From positions 36,048 through 100,047 of the forward strand of contig NZ_CANMZV010000017.1 in the NCBI RefSeq assembly GCF_947502415.1: DNA of 64,000 nucleotides. The letters run 5' to 3'. A program made the translations under genes and the position numbers. The notes beneath the pieces are model-generated. The model did not search any database and had not been told where the DNA came from. It was given only the letters and a program-made list of their open reading frames with translations. Origin of the DNA: an uncultured Photobacterium sp. (lineage in GTDB: Bacteria; Pseudomonadota; Gammaproteobacteria; Enterobacterales; Vibrionaceae). Below are positions 8,735-16,964 of this stretch, piece after piece. The number at the start of each line of letters is the position of its first letter. The stretch's first letter is position 1.

Positions 8735-8769
8735 AAAAGCCCGCCAGGCAAATCCATGGCGGGCTTTTT
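8735..8769 (+). terminator. uvrD terminator
   Basis: Stem AAGCCCGCCA/TGGCGGGCTT with a 10-base loop and a T5 tail. The A-run 5' of the stem lets it serve ggt on the other strand too. Confidence 0.88.
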
Positions 8770-8805
8770 GGTATTGGTCGCCGTGCGTTGGTGTAGTGAC
8801 CTGAC

Positions 8806-10587
8806 TTACTGGGCTATAACTTTGCCTTCCCGGCGCTGATCGGCAGCCCCTGTGAGTTGTCTGCCGTCAATTTTGATGGCCTGGATCCCAGAGTTGAGAT
8901 CTTTGACTTTGACCTCGAAGCCAATCTGCTCAAGTTTCAGTGCCCACTGTTCGGCAGCAGTGCCTTTTTCCAGCTCGAAAGCCCCGAAGCGGTTATTCAT
9001 GTTGGGCAGGTTGATTGCCTGCTGCAGGTCGAGGTTCCAGTCAAGGTGGCCGATTAAGGTTTTGGCTACGTAGCCGATGATGTGGCTGCCCCCCGGCGAG
9101 CCGATAGCCAGATAAGGGCTGTTATCGCGCATGACGATCGTCGGGGCCATGGATGAGCGCGGACGTTTACCCGGTTCGAGGCGGTTGGCTATGGGACGCC
9201 CGTCAATGTGGGTGCGGAACGAGAAGTCGGTCAGTTCGTTGTTGAGCAAGAAGCCGCGGACCATCAGGCGAGAGCCGAAGCCGTTCTCAATCGTGGTGGT
9301 GAGGGAAACGACATTGCGGTCCCGGTCGACAATTGAAAAGTGGCTGGTGGATGGTAGCTCCAGTGATTCATCAGCAGCGTAGTTCATCGCATGGGACCAG
9401 ATCGGCTGTCCTGGTTCGACACTGGTCAGAGCCTTGTCTTTTTTGAGCAGGGCTGCCCGATGCTCGAGGTAGCTGGCAGCCAGTAGGCCGGCAGTAGGCA
9501 TCGGAACATAATCACTGTCAGCCATGTAATGGCTGCGATCGGCGAAGGCCAGGCGCGAGGCATCACCGAGCAGGCGCCAGCTGTTGATATTGTCGTGGCC
9601 CATTTTGCCGATTGGGAAGTGGCTGAGTATCCCCATGATCTGACCTAAGGTCAGCGCTCCTGAGCTTGGCGGTCCCATGCCGCAGATTTCGAACTGGCGG
9701 TAGGGGGCACAGACAGGCTCCCGTTCTTTGATTTGGTAGGTTGCCAGATCCATAGCGCTGAGCACACCGGGGTTCCCTTCGGCGTTGCGTACTGTATTGA
9801 CGATATCTTTGGCTATATCACCGTGGTAAAACGCGCTGGCACCGTGCTCGGCAATCTGAGTTAGGGTGTCGGCGTAGGTCGGGTTAGTCAGGCTTTGTCC
9901 TGCCCGGAGCGGACTGCCGTCATCATTGAAGAAATAAGCAGCGGTTGCTTTCCAGCGTTGTAGGTTTTCCTGATCCTCCGCAATGAGTGCTGCCAATCGC
10001 GGGCTGACGATAAATCCTTGTTTGGCAAGCCGGATGGCCGGAGTGAATAGATCGCGCCATGGCAGTTTTCCGTAGCGTTGGTGAGTGCGCCACATCAGCT
10101 TAACGGTACCGGGCGTACCGACAGAGCGGCCGCCGACAACAGCATCGAAAAAGGCCAGCGGTTGACCCTTTTTATCTTGGAACAGGCGTGGTGTTGCAGC
10201 GAAAGGTGCGGTTTCCCGGCCGTCGAAGGTGGTAAGTTTGTCATTTTCGGCGTCCCAATAGACGAGAAATGCCCCGCCGCCGATACCAGATGATTGCGGC
10301 TCGGTCAGCCCGAGCACCAACTGGATCGCGACCATGGCATCAATGGCATTTCCTCCCTGGCGCAATATGGTTGCGCCTGCCTCACTGGCATACGGATTGG
10401 CGGCGGCTACCATCCACTCTTTCCCGCGGACCAGCGTTTGCGAGCCAATTCCGGTTGCCGCCTCAGGGGCTATGTCATCGGCGGTCTGCTTGCGGGCTTC
10501 TTGATGGCTTTCCTTGCTGATCACCGGAGAGATAAACAGGGAGGTGGCCAGTAGTGCCATTACCAGCTGGGATATTTTCCGCTCCAT
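8806..10587 (-). CDS. ggt: Gamma-glutamyltranspeptidase (glutathione hydrolase)
   Basis: A periplasmic N-terminal-nucleophile enzyme that hydrolyses glutathione and transfers gamma-glutamyl groups. Of 593 residues, the first 24 or so are a Sec signal peptide (SQLVMALLATSLFISPVIS). The large subunit has NAIDAMVAIQLVLGLTEPQSSGIGGGAF and GMGPPSSGALTLGQI; autocleavage before Thr414 (STSHFSIVD) would release a small subunit of about 180 residues, the usual size, containing ENGFGSRL and GSPGGSHIIGYV. A GAGGA ribosome site precedes the ATG. It follows rarD on the same strand after 123 bases that hold a weak promoter-like pair (TTGCGG/CATAAT, 10649-10676). Confidence 0.96.
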   Translation of the reverse strand: MERKISQLVMALLATSLFISPVISKESHQEARKQTADDIAPEAATGIGSQTLVRGKEWMVAAANPYASEAGATILRQGGNAIDAMVAIQLVLGLTEPQSSGIGGGAFLVYWDAENDKLTTFDGRETAPFAATPRLFQDKKGQPLAFFDAVVGGRSVGTPGTVKLMWRTHQRYGKLPWRDLFTPAIRLAKQGFIVSPRLAALIAEDQENLQRWKATAAYFFNDDGSPLRAGQSLTNPTYADTLTQIAEHGASAFYHGDIAKDIVNTVRNAEGNPGVLSAMDLATYQIKEREPVCAPYRQFEICGMGPPSSGALTLGQIMGILSHFPIGKMGHDNINSWRLLGDASRLAFADRSHYMADSDYVPMPTAGLLAASYLEHRAALLKKDKALTSVEPGQPIWSHAMNYAADESLELPSTSHFSIVDRDRNVVSLTTTIENGFGSRLMVRGFLLNNELTDFSFRTHIDGRPIANRLEPGKRPRSSMAPTIVMRDNSPYLAIGSPGGSHIIGYVAKTLIGHLDWNLDLQQAINLPNMNNRFGAFELEKGTAAEQWALKLEQIGFEVKVKDLNSGIQAIKIDGRQLTGAADQRREGKVIAQ

Positions 10588-10710
10588 GGCTGTTCCTCTT
10601 ATGCAACTAGGGCTAACAAAGCGTAAGAGCGGAAATCAGGGCTGTCTAATTATGGCGCTGTTTTTTGTGGCCGCAATCAAGAATTTACTTTTGCTTCCTA
10701 GGCCACAAGG

Positions 10711-11622
10711 TCAGCTGGTGCAAGCCAGTTTCCTGGCGTGGCGGTGCCCTTTGATACCGTCGAAGCTAAAGAGCAGCAGAGCTCCCCAGATAAAGGCAAA
10801 AGTGTAGCCTTTGTCGAGTGTAAAACTTTCGCCGTAGACGGTGACGGCCAGCAGAAACATCAGGCTCGGGCCAATGTACTGGAAAAAACCGAGGGTAGAG
10901 AGTTTGAGCTTGGTGGCTGCCCCGGTAAAACACAGCAGAGGGACGGTGGTGACAATACCGGCGGCCATGAGCAGCAGGTTGGTGCTCATCGGGTTGACAC
11001 TCCAGTCAGACGTCGGGCTGTCGGCAATCAACAGAACATAGCAAGCCGCCATCGGTAGCAGCAGGCAAGTCTCCATGAACAGGCCGGTTTGAGCATCGAG
11101 GCGGATTTTTTTGCGCATCAAGCCATAAAAGCCGAAGCTGGTTGCCAGCGCCAGGGCAATCCACGGAAGAGAACCGAACTGGATCAGCTGAACACCAACC
11201 CCGCAAGCGGCCAGTGCCACGGCGAACCATTGCAGCGGGCGTAGTCGTTCGCCCAGAAAGATCATCCCCAGCATCACGTTGAGCAGTGGGTTAATGTAAT
11301 AGCCCAGGCTAGCATCTAGCATGTAGTTATTGTTGACTGCCCAGATGAAGATCAGCCAGTTACCGCCGACCAGCAGTGAAGTCGCAACCAGGAGCAGGAG
11401 GGTTTTCGGCTGGCGCAGTACGGCACGGACTTTGCCCCAGCTTTTGCTGACCCAGATGATGGCGGCGATAAAGAAGAATGACCAGATCACCCGGTGGCTG
11501 AGAATTTCCAGCGGGCTCACGGCCTGGAGTGTCTTGAAATAAATCGGGGCAATGCCCCACATAGTATAGGCGGATAGGGCAAGGATAACTCCGCGCTGGG
11601 TTTCTTGGCTTTGCTCGTTCAT
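10711..11622 (-). CDS. rarD: RarD-family EamA transporter
   Basis: A 303-residue inner-membrane protein of the drug/metabolite transporter superfamily with about ten transmembrane helices, two EamA repeats. Typical RarD features are the N-terminal GVILALSAYTMWGIAPIYFKTLQAVSPLEILSHRVIWS and NYMLDASLGYYINPL. The E. coli name comes from chloramphenicol sensitivity; the substrate is not known. The ATG follows AAGAGA. A strong hairpin (11643-11670) sits in its predicted 5' leader. Confidence 0.92.
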   Translation of the reverse strand: MNEQSQETQRGVILALSAYTMWGIAPIYFKTLQAVSPLEILSHRVIWSFFFIAAIIWVSKSWGKVRAVLRQPKTLLLLVATSLLVGGNWLIFIWAVNNNYMLDASLGYYINPLLNVMLGMIFLGERLRPLQWFAVALAACGVGVQLIQFGSLPWIALALATSFGFYGLMRKKIRLDAQTGLFMETCLLLPMAACYVLLIADSPTSDWSVNPMSTNLLLMAAGIVTTVPLLCFTGAATKLKLSTLGFFQYIGPSLMFLLAVTVYGESFTLDKGYTFAFIWGALLLFSFDGIKGHRHARKLACTS

Positions 11623-11642
11623 TGAATCTCTTGTTGTTAATA

Positions 11643-11670
11643 CCCATCAGCAACGACTTATGCTGATGGG
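11643..11670 (-). promoter_or_regulatory. Hairpin in the 5' leader of rarD
   Basis: A perfect 10-bp inverted repeat, CCCATCAGCA and TGCTGATGGG with an 8-base loop, lies 20 bases before the rarD start on the minus strand. There is no T-tail in that direction, so it is not a plain terminator; it may modulate translation or message stability. Confidence 0.45.
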
Positions 11671-11882
11671 GATGCGTCGGATATGAATTGCATGTTTTTT
11701 CATAAGAATATGCAAAGTCAGTATAAAACGCGTTCGATAGCGCTGTCACCTGCGATGATCGACTGGGTTGCATGATGGATGTGGTGTTATTGAGGTTATC
11801 GGATGGCTGTGAAGGGAGGGATGCTCCCATCACTGATCTGATTGGTATAGAATACCTAGCTCATTAATGAAAGAGTCGATTT

Positions 11883-13727
11883 ATGTCATCTAGCAGCGTC
11901 GCCGTTTGTCAGTCCGTCTCCCTCCCGGCCAGTGAGCAAATTTTGCAGGATGTGTTTGGTTACCAGACATTTCGTACCGGCCAGCAAGAGGTGATTGAGG
12001 CGGTAGCCGAAGGCCGTGACTGCCTAGTGATCATGCCGACCGGCGGCGGAAAGTCGCTGTGCTACCAGATCCCGGCCCTGATGCGTGACGGGCTGACGCT
12101 GGTAGTTTCTCCCTTGATATCCTTGATGAAAGATCAGGTTGACCAGCTTAATGCCAATGGCGTGGCGGCGGCTTGCCTTAATTCGACGATGTCCCGCGAT
12201 GCGATGCAGGATACTTACCGCGCGATGCTGGATGGTGACGTGAAGCTGGTTTATGTTTCACCGGAGCGGGTCATGACTCGCGATTTCCTTGACCGTTTGC
12301 GTGATATGCCGCTGAGTCTGGTGGCGGTGGATGAGGCGCACTGTATTTCACAGTGGGGGCATGATTTTCGTCCGGAGTATGCTGCGTTGGGTACCCTGAA
12401 GCAGCATTTTGCCCAGCTGCCGATCATGGCTCTGACGGCAACGGCAGACGAAACGACCCGCCAGGATATCCTTTCTCGCCTGAGCCTGACGGAGCCGCAT
12501 ATTTACCTTGGCAGCTTCGACCGGCCGAATATCCGTTATACCTTGCAGGAAAAGTACAAGCCGATGTCCCAGCTGATCAAGTACCTTGGTGGGGTACGGG
12601 GTCAGTGCGGGATTGTTTATTGCAACAGCCGTAAGCGGGTTGAACAAATTACTGAAAAACTTTGTGATAGCGGGATCCGGGCAGCGGCCTACCATGCCGG
12701 TCTGGAGTACGATGAGCGAACCCGGGTACAGGAAGGTTTTCAGCGGGATGATATTCATATCGTAGTGGCGACGGTGGCTTTCGGAATGGGGATCAACAAG
12801 CCCAATGTCCGTTTTGTGGTGCATTACGATATTCCCCGTAATATTGAATCTTACTATCAGGAGACTGGCCGGGCCGGGCGTGATGGCCTGCCCGCTGAGG
12901 CGGTGATGTTTTATGACCCGTCGGATTTGGCCTGGTTACGCCGCTGCCTTGATGAGAAAGAAGAGGGGCCGCAGAAACTGGTGGAGAGCCATAAGCTTAA
13001 TGCTATGGGCGCATTTGCCGAAGCTCAGACTTGTCGCCGTCAAGTATTGCTCAATTACTTCGGGGAGTACCGTGAGGAGCCGTGCGGCAACTGTGATATT
13101 TGCCTTGATCCGCCGAAGCGTTTTTCAGCTGTTGAAGTGGCGCAAATGGCTCTCTCTTGTGTCTATCGGGTGAATCAGTGTTTTGGTATCAACCACGTTG
13201 TTGATGTTCTGCGTGGTATGCAGAACCAACGTATCCGTGAGCATGGCCATGATAAATTGAGCACCTACGGGATCGGCCGTGAGCATAATCATGAGTTCTG
13301 GGTGAGTATCTTGCGTCAGCTGGTTCATCGCGGCTACCTGACTCAGAATATTGTCCGCAGTTCAACGTTGCAGCTGACCGAGAAGGCTCGCGGTGTGCTG
13401 CGTGCCGAAGTGGAGCTGGAATTGGCGGTTCCGCGATTAGATATTGCAGCCCGCAGTGCCAAGAATGACAAACTGGCCAACCGGCATTATGACAAGAAGT
13501 TGTTTGCCAAGTTGCGTAAGCTCCGCAAGGCGATTGCTGATGAGGAAGAACTGCCGCCTTACGTGGTGTTTAACGATGCCAGTTTGATGGAAATGGCGGA
13601 AATGTTGCCGACTTCAGCGGGAGAGCTGCTGGCAGTGAACGGCGTTGGCCACCGTAAGCTGGAAAAATATGGGAATGTGTTCCTGACTGTGATTGAAGAT
13701 CACTTAATGGCGGGCATTGACGAATAA
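11883..13727 (+). CDS. recQ: ATP-dependent DNA helicase RecQ
   Basis: A 3'-5' SF2 helicase of the RecF recombination pathway. Its 614 residues carry the RecQ set: Walker A MPTGGGKSLCYQ, DEAH box VDEAHCISQWGHDFRPEY, motif III LTATAD, motif VI QETGRAGRDG, the aromatic-rich loop, a zinc site with cysteines in CRRQ and CGNCDIC (about residues 385-410), a winged helix, and a C-terminal HRDC domain (GELLAVNGVGHRKLEKYG). The stop codon runs directly into a nine-A tract that is the T-tail of a minus-strand terminator. Confidence 0.98.
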   Translation: MSSSSVAVCQSVSLPASEQILQDVFGYQTFRTGQQEVIEAVAEGRDCLVIMPTGGGKSLCYQIPALMRDGLTLVVSPLISLMKDQVDQLNANGVAAACLNSTMSRDAMQDTYRAMLDGDVKLVYVSPERVMTRDFLDRLRDMPLSLVAVDEAHCISQWGHDFRPEYAALGTLKQHFAQLPIMALTATADETTRQDILSRLSLTEPHIYLGSFDRPNIRYTLQEKYKPMSQLIKYLGGVRGQCGIVYCNSRKRVEQITEKLCDSGIRAAAYHAGLEYDERTRVQEGFQRDDIHIVVATVAFGMGINKPNVRFVVHYDIPRNIESYYQETGRAGRDGLPAEAVMFYDPSDLAWLRRCLDEKEEGPQKLVESHKLNAMGAFAEAQTCRRQVLLNYFGEYREEPCGNCDICLDPPKRFSAVEVAQMALSCVYRVNQCFGINHVVDVLRGMQNQRIREHGHDKLSTYGIGREHNHEFWVSILRQLVHRGYLTQNIVRSSTLQLTEKARGVLRAEVELELAVPRLDIAARSAKNDKLANRHYDKKLFAKLRKLRKAIADEEELPPYVVFNDASLMEMAEMLPTSAGELLAVNGVGHRKLEKYGNVFLTVIEDHLMAGIDE

Positions 13728-13922
13728 AAAAAAACGGACTGCCTGAGTCCGGTTGAAATGCGTTAAAGAAACATACTGAGTATGTCTAGTTCGCTACAAA
13801 ACAGCTTGCGTATTTGGTGAGAATGTTTGTTTCACCTGCTGTCCGGAAGAAGGGAAAGGACGGATGCGTTTTCTCGCAGCCGGACAACAGGGCCAATGAG
13901 ACCATGAAGAGCGCGTGGCTGG
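13726..13922 (-). ncRNA. Candidate minus-strand small RNA 3' of recQ
   Basis: On the minus strand, a textbook intrinsic terminator (CGGACT-CAGGC-AGTCCG then nine T, plus coordinates 13726-13751) ends abruptly at the recQ stop codon, yet no minus-strand protein gene lies to its right before 15990. Upstream on the minus strand are two more hairpins (ACATAC/GTATGT at 13771-13785; CTGTTGTCCGG pairing with CCGGACAGCAG, 13836-13890). A TTGTTT-17-TAAAGA promoter-like pair would start transcription near 13922. The right boundary is a guess. No protein reading frame in this stretch is convincing. Confidence 0.4.
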
Positions 13923-14025
13923 CTATAGCTTCTTTATTGCTTGATACTCATAGAAACAATTGGTTACAGGAAACTCGCCCGCTTAGGATGTGGTTGGCTG
14001 ATTGCGTGGATAAAAGGAGCAGGTA

Positions 14026-14346
14026 ATGCCGGACATTTTAATTTCTTCCTCTGTTTTTACTTGCCGGGATCTCGACCTGGAGCAAGGCTTGCTGGTCATT
14101 GATGGTCCTGATTTTGATTTCGACAGCTTTCCTGCGGTCGCCAAACAGCTGGTTGGGATAATTGGTGCCAAGGTGTTCGAACAGGAAGTGAATGCAGATC
14201 TGCATGTCTGGCTGATTGATTTCGAAGGTTGCCGGCTGATGCTTAAAGGCGAGCACTATGCGTCAGTCCTGTGGCTGGAATGGTTGTCGCCTGATGGGCA
14301 TGAAACGCTGACATTCTTGGCCCGGTTGCTGGGAAAACGGATTTGA
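14026..14346 (+). CDS. DUF3630 family protein
   Basis: A 106-residue, acidic, soluble protein with no signal peptide or membrane segment. Its sequence (VIDGPDFDFDSFPAVAKQLVGIIGAKVFEQEVNADLHVWLIDFEGCRLMLKGEHYASVLWLEWL) matches the small DUF3630 family found in Vibrionaceae; no function is known. AAGGAG at 14011-14016 is well placed before the ATG. It lies alone between recQ and yhhQ. Confidence 0.8.
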   Translation: MPDILISSSVFTCRDLDLEQGLLVIDGPDFDFDSFPAVAKQLVGIIGAKVFEQEVNADLHVWLIDFEGCRLMLKGEHYASVLWLEWLSPDGHETLTFLARLLGKRI

Positions 14347-14434
14347 TCTCGGGTTAAAATAACGGCAGGCTGGCTGTAATCGGTTGCTTTCTTGAACAGA
14401 TCTTTTTGGGGCTAGGCAACGTAAGTGGTTAATG

Positions 14435-14440
14435 TATAAT
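14435..14440 (+). promoter_or_regulatory. -10 element upstream of yhhQ riboswitch
   Basis: A consensus TATAAT lies about 50 bases before the riboswitch; no clear -35 is seen at 17 bases. It would give a leader of about 80 bases containing the preQ1 aptamer. Confidence 0.4.
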
Positions 14441-14485
14441 CGCCGCTTCGGTTGCTGCTGTCTGGTGTGAGAGCCTGGCGGCAGT

Positions 14486-14522
14486 GTTTTGGGTTCCCTC
14501 TCCCCCAATGACAAAAAGGTCT
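14486..14522 (+). promoter_or_regulatory. preQ1-I riboswitch in front of yhhQ
   Basis: Stem P1 is TTGGG (14489-14493) with CCCAA (14504-14508). The loop reads TTC-CCT-C-TCC: the conserved UUC, a P2 strand CCU (14497-14499) and the cytosine at 14500 in the place that pairs with the ligand. The A-rich tail ACAAAAAGG (14511-14519) closes the H-type pseudoknot by pairing AGG with CCU. That AGG is also the ribosome binding site, seven bases before the yhhQ ATG, so ligand binding would shut translation. Architecture matches the translational preQ1-I switch of Thermoanaerobacter tengcongensis. YhhQ transports queuosine precursors, which fits the ligand. Confidence 0.82.
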
Positions 14523-14526
14523 TATC

Positions 14527-15216
14527 ATGACTGCATCTCAATTTTCATTAGCGCAACAGCGCAAGGCCCTTTCGTTTCTGGTTGTCTTTCACCTGCTGAT
14601 CATTGCCTCGAGCAATTATCTGGTGCAACTACCGTTTACCATCTTTGGCTTTCATACTACCTGGGGCGCGTTTACTTTCCCGTTTATTTTTCTGGCAACG
14701 GATCTGACCGTTCGGATTTTTGGTGCTGGTATGGCCCGTAAAATTATCTTACGGGTGATGTTGCCTGCTCTGGGGATCTCCTATGTGCTGTCAGTGCTGT
14801 TCTACCAGGGGGATTATCAAGGTTGGTCACACCTGGGTGAGTTTAACTTATTTGTTGCCCGGATCGCGGCTGCCAGTTTTATGGCTTATTTGCTTGGCCA
14901 GATCATGGATGTTTCGGTGTTTAACCATCTGCGTCAGACCAAGCAGTGGTGGGTGGCGCCGAGTTGTTCGACCCTTTTCGGTAATGCGCTCGATACCATC
15001 GCTTTTTTTGCAATTGCCTTTTACCAGAGTCCGGATCCTTTTATGGCAGAAAACTGGGTGGAAATTGCGCTGGTGGATTACAGCTTTAAATTGATCATTA
15101 GCCTTGGCTTGTTTGTGCCGATGTATGGGGTTCTGCTGAACTACCTGATCAAGCGCCTGACGACCATCAATCCTCAACTTGAGACTCAACAGGGGCTTAG
15201 ACCCACTGAACAATGA
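14527..15216 (+). CDS. yhhQ: Queuosine precursor transporter YhhQ
   Basis: A 229-residue inner-membrane protein of the VUT/DUF165 family with about six helices, taking up preQ0/preQ1 for queuosine tRNA modification. Recognisable segments are ASNYLVQLPF, WGAFTFPFIFLATDLTVRIFG and STLFGNALDTIAFFAIAFY. Its only good ribosome site (AAGG) is part of the preQ1-I pseudoknot described at 14486-14522. It is monocistronic, closed by the hairpin at 15256-15280. Confidence 0.95.
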   Translation: MTASQFSLAQQRKALSFLVVFHLLIIASSNYLVQLPFTIFGFHTTWGAFTFPFIFLATDLTVRIFGAGMARKIILRVMLPALGISYVLSVLFYQGDYQGWSHLGEFNLFVARIAAASFMAYLLGQIMDVSVFNHLRQTKQWWVAPSCSTLFGNALDTIAFFAIAFYQSPDPFMAENWVEIALVDYSFKLIISLGLFVPMYGVLLNYLIKRLTTINPQLETQQGLRPTEQ

Positions 15217-15255
15217 TCTGCCCCTGATTATTATATGGTTTGGTATTACCCAGAG

Positions 15256-15280
15256 AAGCCGGCATTGAGCCGGCTTTTTT
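15256..15280 (+). terminator. yhhQ terminator
   Basis: AAGCCGGC-attga-GCCGGCTT followed by further T residues. Confidence 0.9.
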
Positions 15281-15307
15281 ATGCTGACAGGAACAGGGAG
15301 GAGAGTG

Positions 15308-15745
15308 ATGAAAATACGTCAGGCAAGTGTCGCTGAGGCTGTGACTGTGTTGACTCGCATTCAGGAATTTGCCAATCCGGCTGATGCAGTAGGCTTAGAA
15401 CTGAGGTTGAAAGGCCGACAGCCGTTGATCCTGGTGGCAGAAAAAGAAGGTCTGTTAGTGGGAGTTAAGATTGGTTACCGTCTTTCGGAAACATGTTTTT
15501 ATAGTTGGCTGGGCGGTGTTGCTCCTGAAGGTCGATGTAATGGCGTGGCACAGGCACTGCTTGAGGCACAAGAGGGGTGGGCTGCGGAGCTGGACTATGA
15601 AGAATTGCGGGTGAAATCTCGGAATCGTTTTCCGGCTATGCTTCGTTTGTTGCTAAGGAATGGCTATCAGATTGAACATATGGAGAAAAAAGACGGAATT
15701 GAGGACTATCGGTTGCATTTTGTGAAGTCGCTGGCAATTAAATGA
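15308..15745 (+). CDS. GNAT-family N-acetyltransferase
   Basis: A 145-residue cytoplasmic acetyltransferase. The acetyl-CoA binding motif A is GGVAPEGRCNGVAQALLEAQEGWA (about residues 77-100), followed by ELRVKSRNRFPAMLRLLLRNGY, the motif B region. The substrate cannot be inferred. The ATG at 15308 is chosen because GGGAGGAG lies just before it; an upstream in-frame ATG at 15281 is inside the terminator tail of yhhQ. The RyhB promoter begins about 20 bases after its stop. Confidence 0.85.
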   Translation: MKIRQASVAEAVTVLTRIQEFANPADAVGLELRLKGRQPLILVAEKEGLLVGVKIGYRLSETCFYSWLGGVAPEGRCNGVAQALLEAQEGWAAELDYEELRVKSRNRFPAMLRLLLRNGYQIEHMEKKDGIEDYRLHFVKSLAIK

Positions 15746-15766
15746 CAATTATTCGCAATAAAATAC

Positions 15767-15795
15767 TTGCCTTCTAAGTGAGAATGGTTATTATT
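15767..15795 (+). promoter_or_regulatory. ryhB promoter with overlapping Fur box
   Basis: A TTGCCT (-35, 15767-15772) and TATTAT (-10, 15789-15794) pair 16 bases apart. The 19-base AGTGAGAATGGTTATTATT at 15777-15795 matches the Fur consensus at about 14 of 18 positions and covers the -10, as expected for iron repression of ryhB. Confidence 0.75.
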
Positions 15796-15799
15796 AACT

Positions 15800-15966
15800 G
15801 GCACTCGGCGAGGGAGGAAAGCAAAACGGCTCCCTTGTTTGAAGGCACGACATTGCTCACATTGCTTCCAGTGTACTTCAGCTATGGTCTGTGTTTTTAG
15901 TGTAGGGCTGAAAACGAACACCAATTCTGCTGAGCGGCGCTCCCCAAAGTAGCGCCGCTTTTTCTT
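15800..15966 (+). ncRNA. ryhB: RyhB iron-responsive small RNA
   Basis: An Hfq-type regulatory RNA that represses iron-using proteins when iron is scarce. The core at 15845-15872, including CATTGCTCACATTGCTTCCA, is identical to the target-pairing core of E. coli RyhB. It starts just after a Fur-box-covered promoter and ends with a strong terminator, GCGGCGCT/AGCGCCGC plus T5 (15934-15963). About 165 nt long, larger than the 90 nt of E. coli and nearer to Vibrio RyhB. The location close to polA agrees with Vibrio. Exact ends are inferred from promoter and terminator. Confidence 0.93.
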
Positions 15967-15989
15967 TATCTGCCATTTGTAAATATCTA

Positions 15990-16640
15990 TTACGCCAGCT
16001 TTACTAATTCTTTCACCAGCTTGCTGATCCCGCTTGCCGCTTCTGAAATGCTACTTGCCAGCATGTAGGCCGGGGTGGTTAAGATCCGGCGTTTCTGATC
16101 CAGCACATAGTCATCGACAGGGCAGTTAATATGCTCACCCCCCATTCTGTTAAACGCGATGGCTGTATCTGCATCATAGCCGATGGTTCCCTTCGCACCT
16201 GGGCCATAGATAGCTGGGATCAGGGTAGGGGCGATACACAGAAAGCCTGCTGGCTTATCTTCTTTCGCAAACTCCTGGCAGGCTCTTTTTACTTCCGGGT
16301 TAATTTCACAGCCTGCGCCAGCGAAGGCAAAGTCAGACAGGTTTTTGGCCGCGCCGAAGCCACCAGGTAGTAACAGGCCATCAAAGTTTGCCGCTTTGAG
16401 GTTTTCGATAGGCTCGATGTTACCACGGGCGATGCGGGCCGCTTCAATCAGTACATTGCGTTGCTCATCCATTTCCTCGCCAGTCAGATGGTTGATGACA
16501 TGATGCTGGGGGATATTCGGGGCAAAACAGTGCCAGCTCGCCCCTTCCTGCTCAATGGCGTGGAGGGCGAGAACCGCTTCGTGAATTTCTGTTCCGTCAA
16601 AAACTCCCGAGCCGCTCAAAATAACCGCAATCTTCTTCAT
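15990..16640 (-). CDS. elbB: ElbB, DJ-1/PfpI-type glyoxalase
   Basis: A 216-residue cytoplasmic protein of the DJ-1/PfpI superfamily (isoprenoid biosynthesis protein ElbB, reported to have glyoxalase activity in E. coli). Signatures are KKIAVILSGSGVFDGTEIHEAVL at the N-terminus, LLLPGGFGAAKNLSDFA, the nucleophile Cys in GFLCIAPTLI, and GTIGYDADTA. AGGAAG precedes the ATG. Its transcript converges on ryhB; the ryhB terminator hairpin has no A-run on its left, so it is unlikely to serve elbB. Confidence 0.93.
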   Translation of the reverse strand: MKKIAVILSGSGVFDGTEIHEAVLALHAIEQEGASWHCFAPNIPQHHVINHLTGEEMDEQRNVLIEAARIARGNIEPIENLKAANFDGLLLPGGFGAAKNLSDFAFAGAGCEINPEVKRACQEFAKEDKPAGFLCIAPTLIPAIYGPGAKGTIGYDADTAIAFNRMGGEHINCPVDDYVLDQKRRILTTPAYMLASSISEAASGISKLVKELVKLA

Positions 16641-16713
16641 ATTGGCTTCCTTTATGGTCAGAAATGTCTAATTTCACCTTCATTACAGCTTATTTCAGAT
16701 CGGTCTGTTAACT

Positions 16714-16864
16714 TTTTCCACAATTAATGATCATTTTAGGATCGAGGATCCATTTTTGCACCTAATCTTAAGTTATTGATTGGTATGGCTTTGATTGGAA
16801 ATTGATTGTTTTTTATGAATTTTGATCAACTGCTTGATTTTAAATACTAACAAAGTTATCCACA
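16714..16864. promoter_or_regulatory. DnaA boxes upstream of polA
   Basis: A perfect DnaA box TTATCCACA lies at 16856-16864 and a variant TTTTCCACA at 16714-16722, with three GATC sites between about 16728 and 16750 in A/T-rich DNA. DnaA has been reported to stimulate polA expression in E. coli, so these may be regulatory sites. The region 16641-16964 holds no gene. Confidence 0.5.
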
Positions 16865-16964
16865 GATATTGGCTTGTTAGTGGAAAACATCAGTTAACAG
16901 TTGCCGGTTGTCATGGCATCCTAGTGCCTTAACTCTTTCATCCCCTGGATATAAGAATATCTTT

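Noticed and set aside
13814..14026. 70-codon plus-strand frame before the DUF3630 gene
   Set aside because: No ribosome site, no recognisable protein character, and it covers the hairpin structures assigned to the small RNA candidate.
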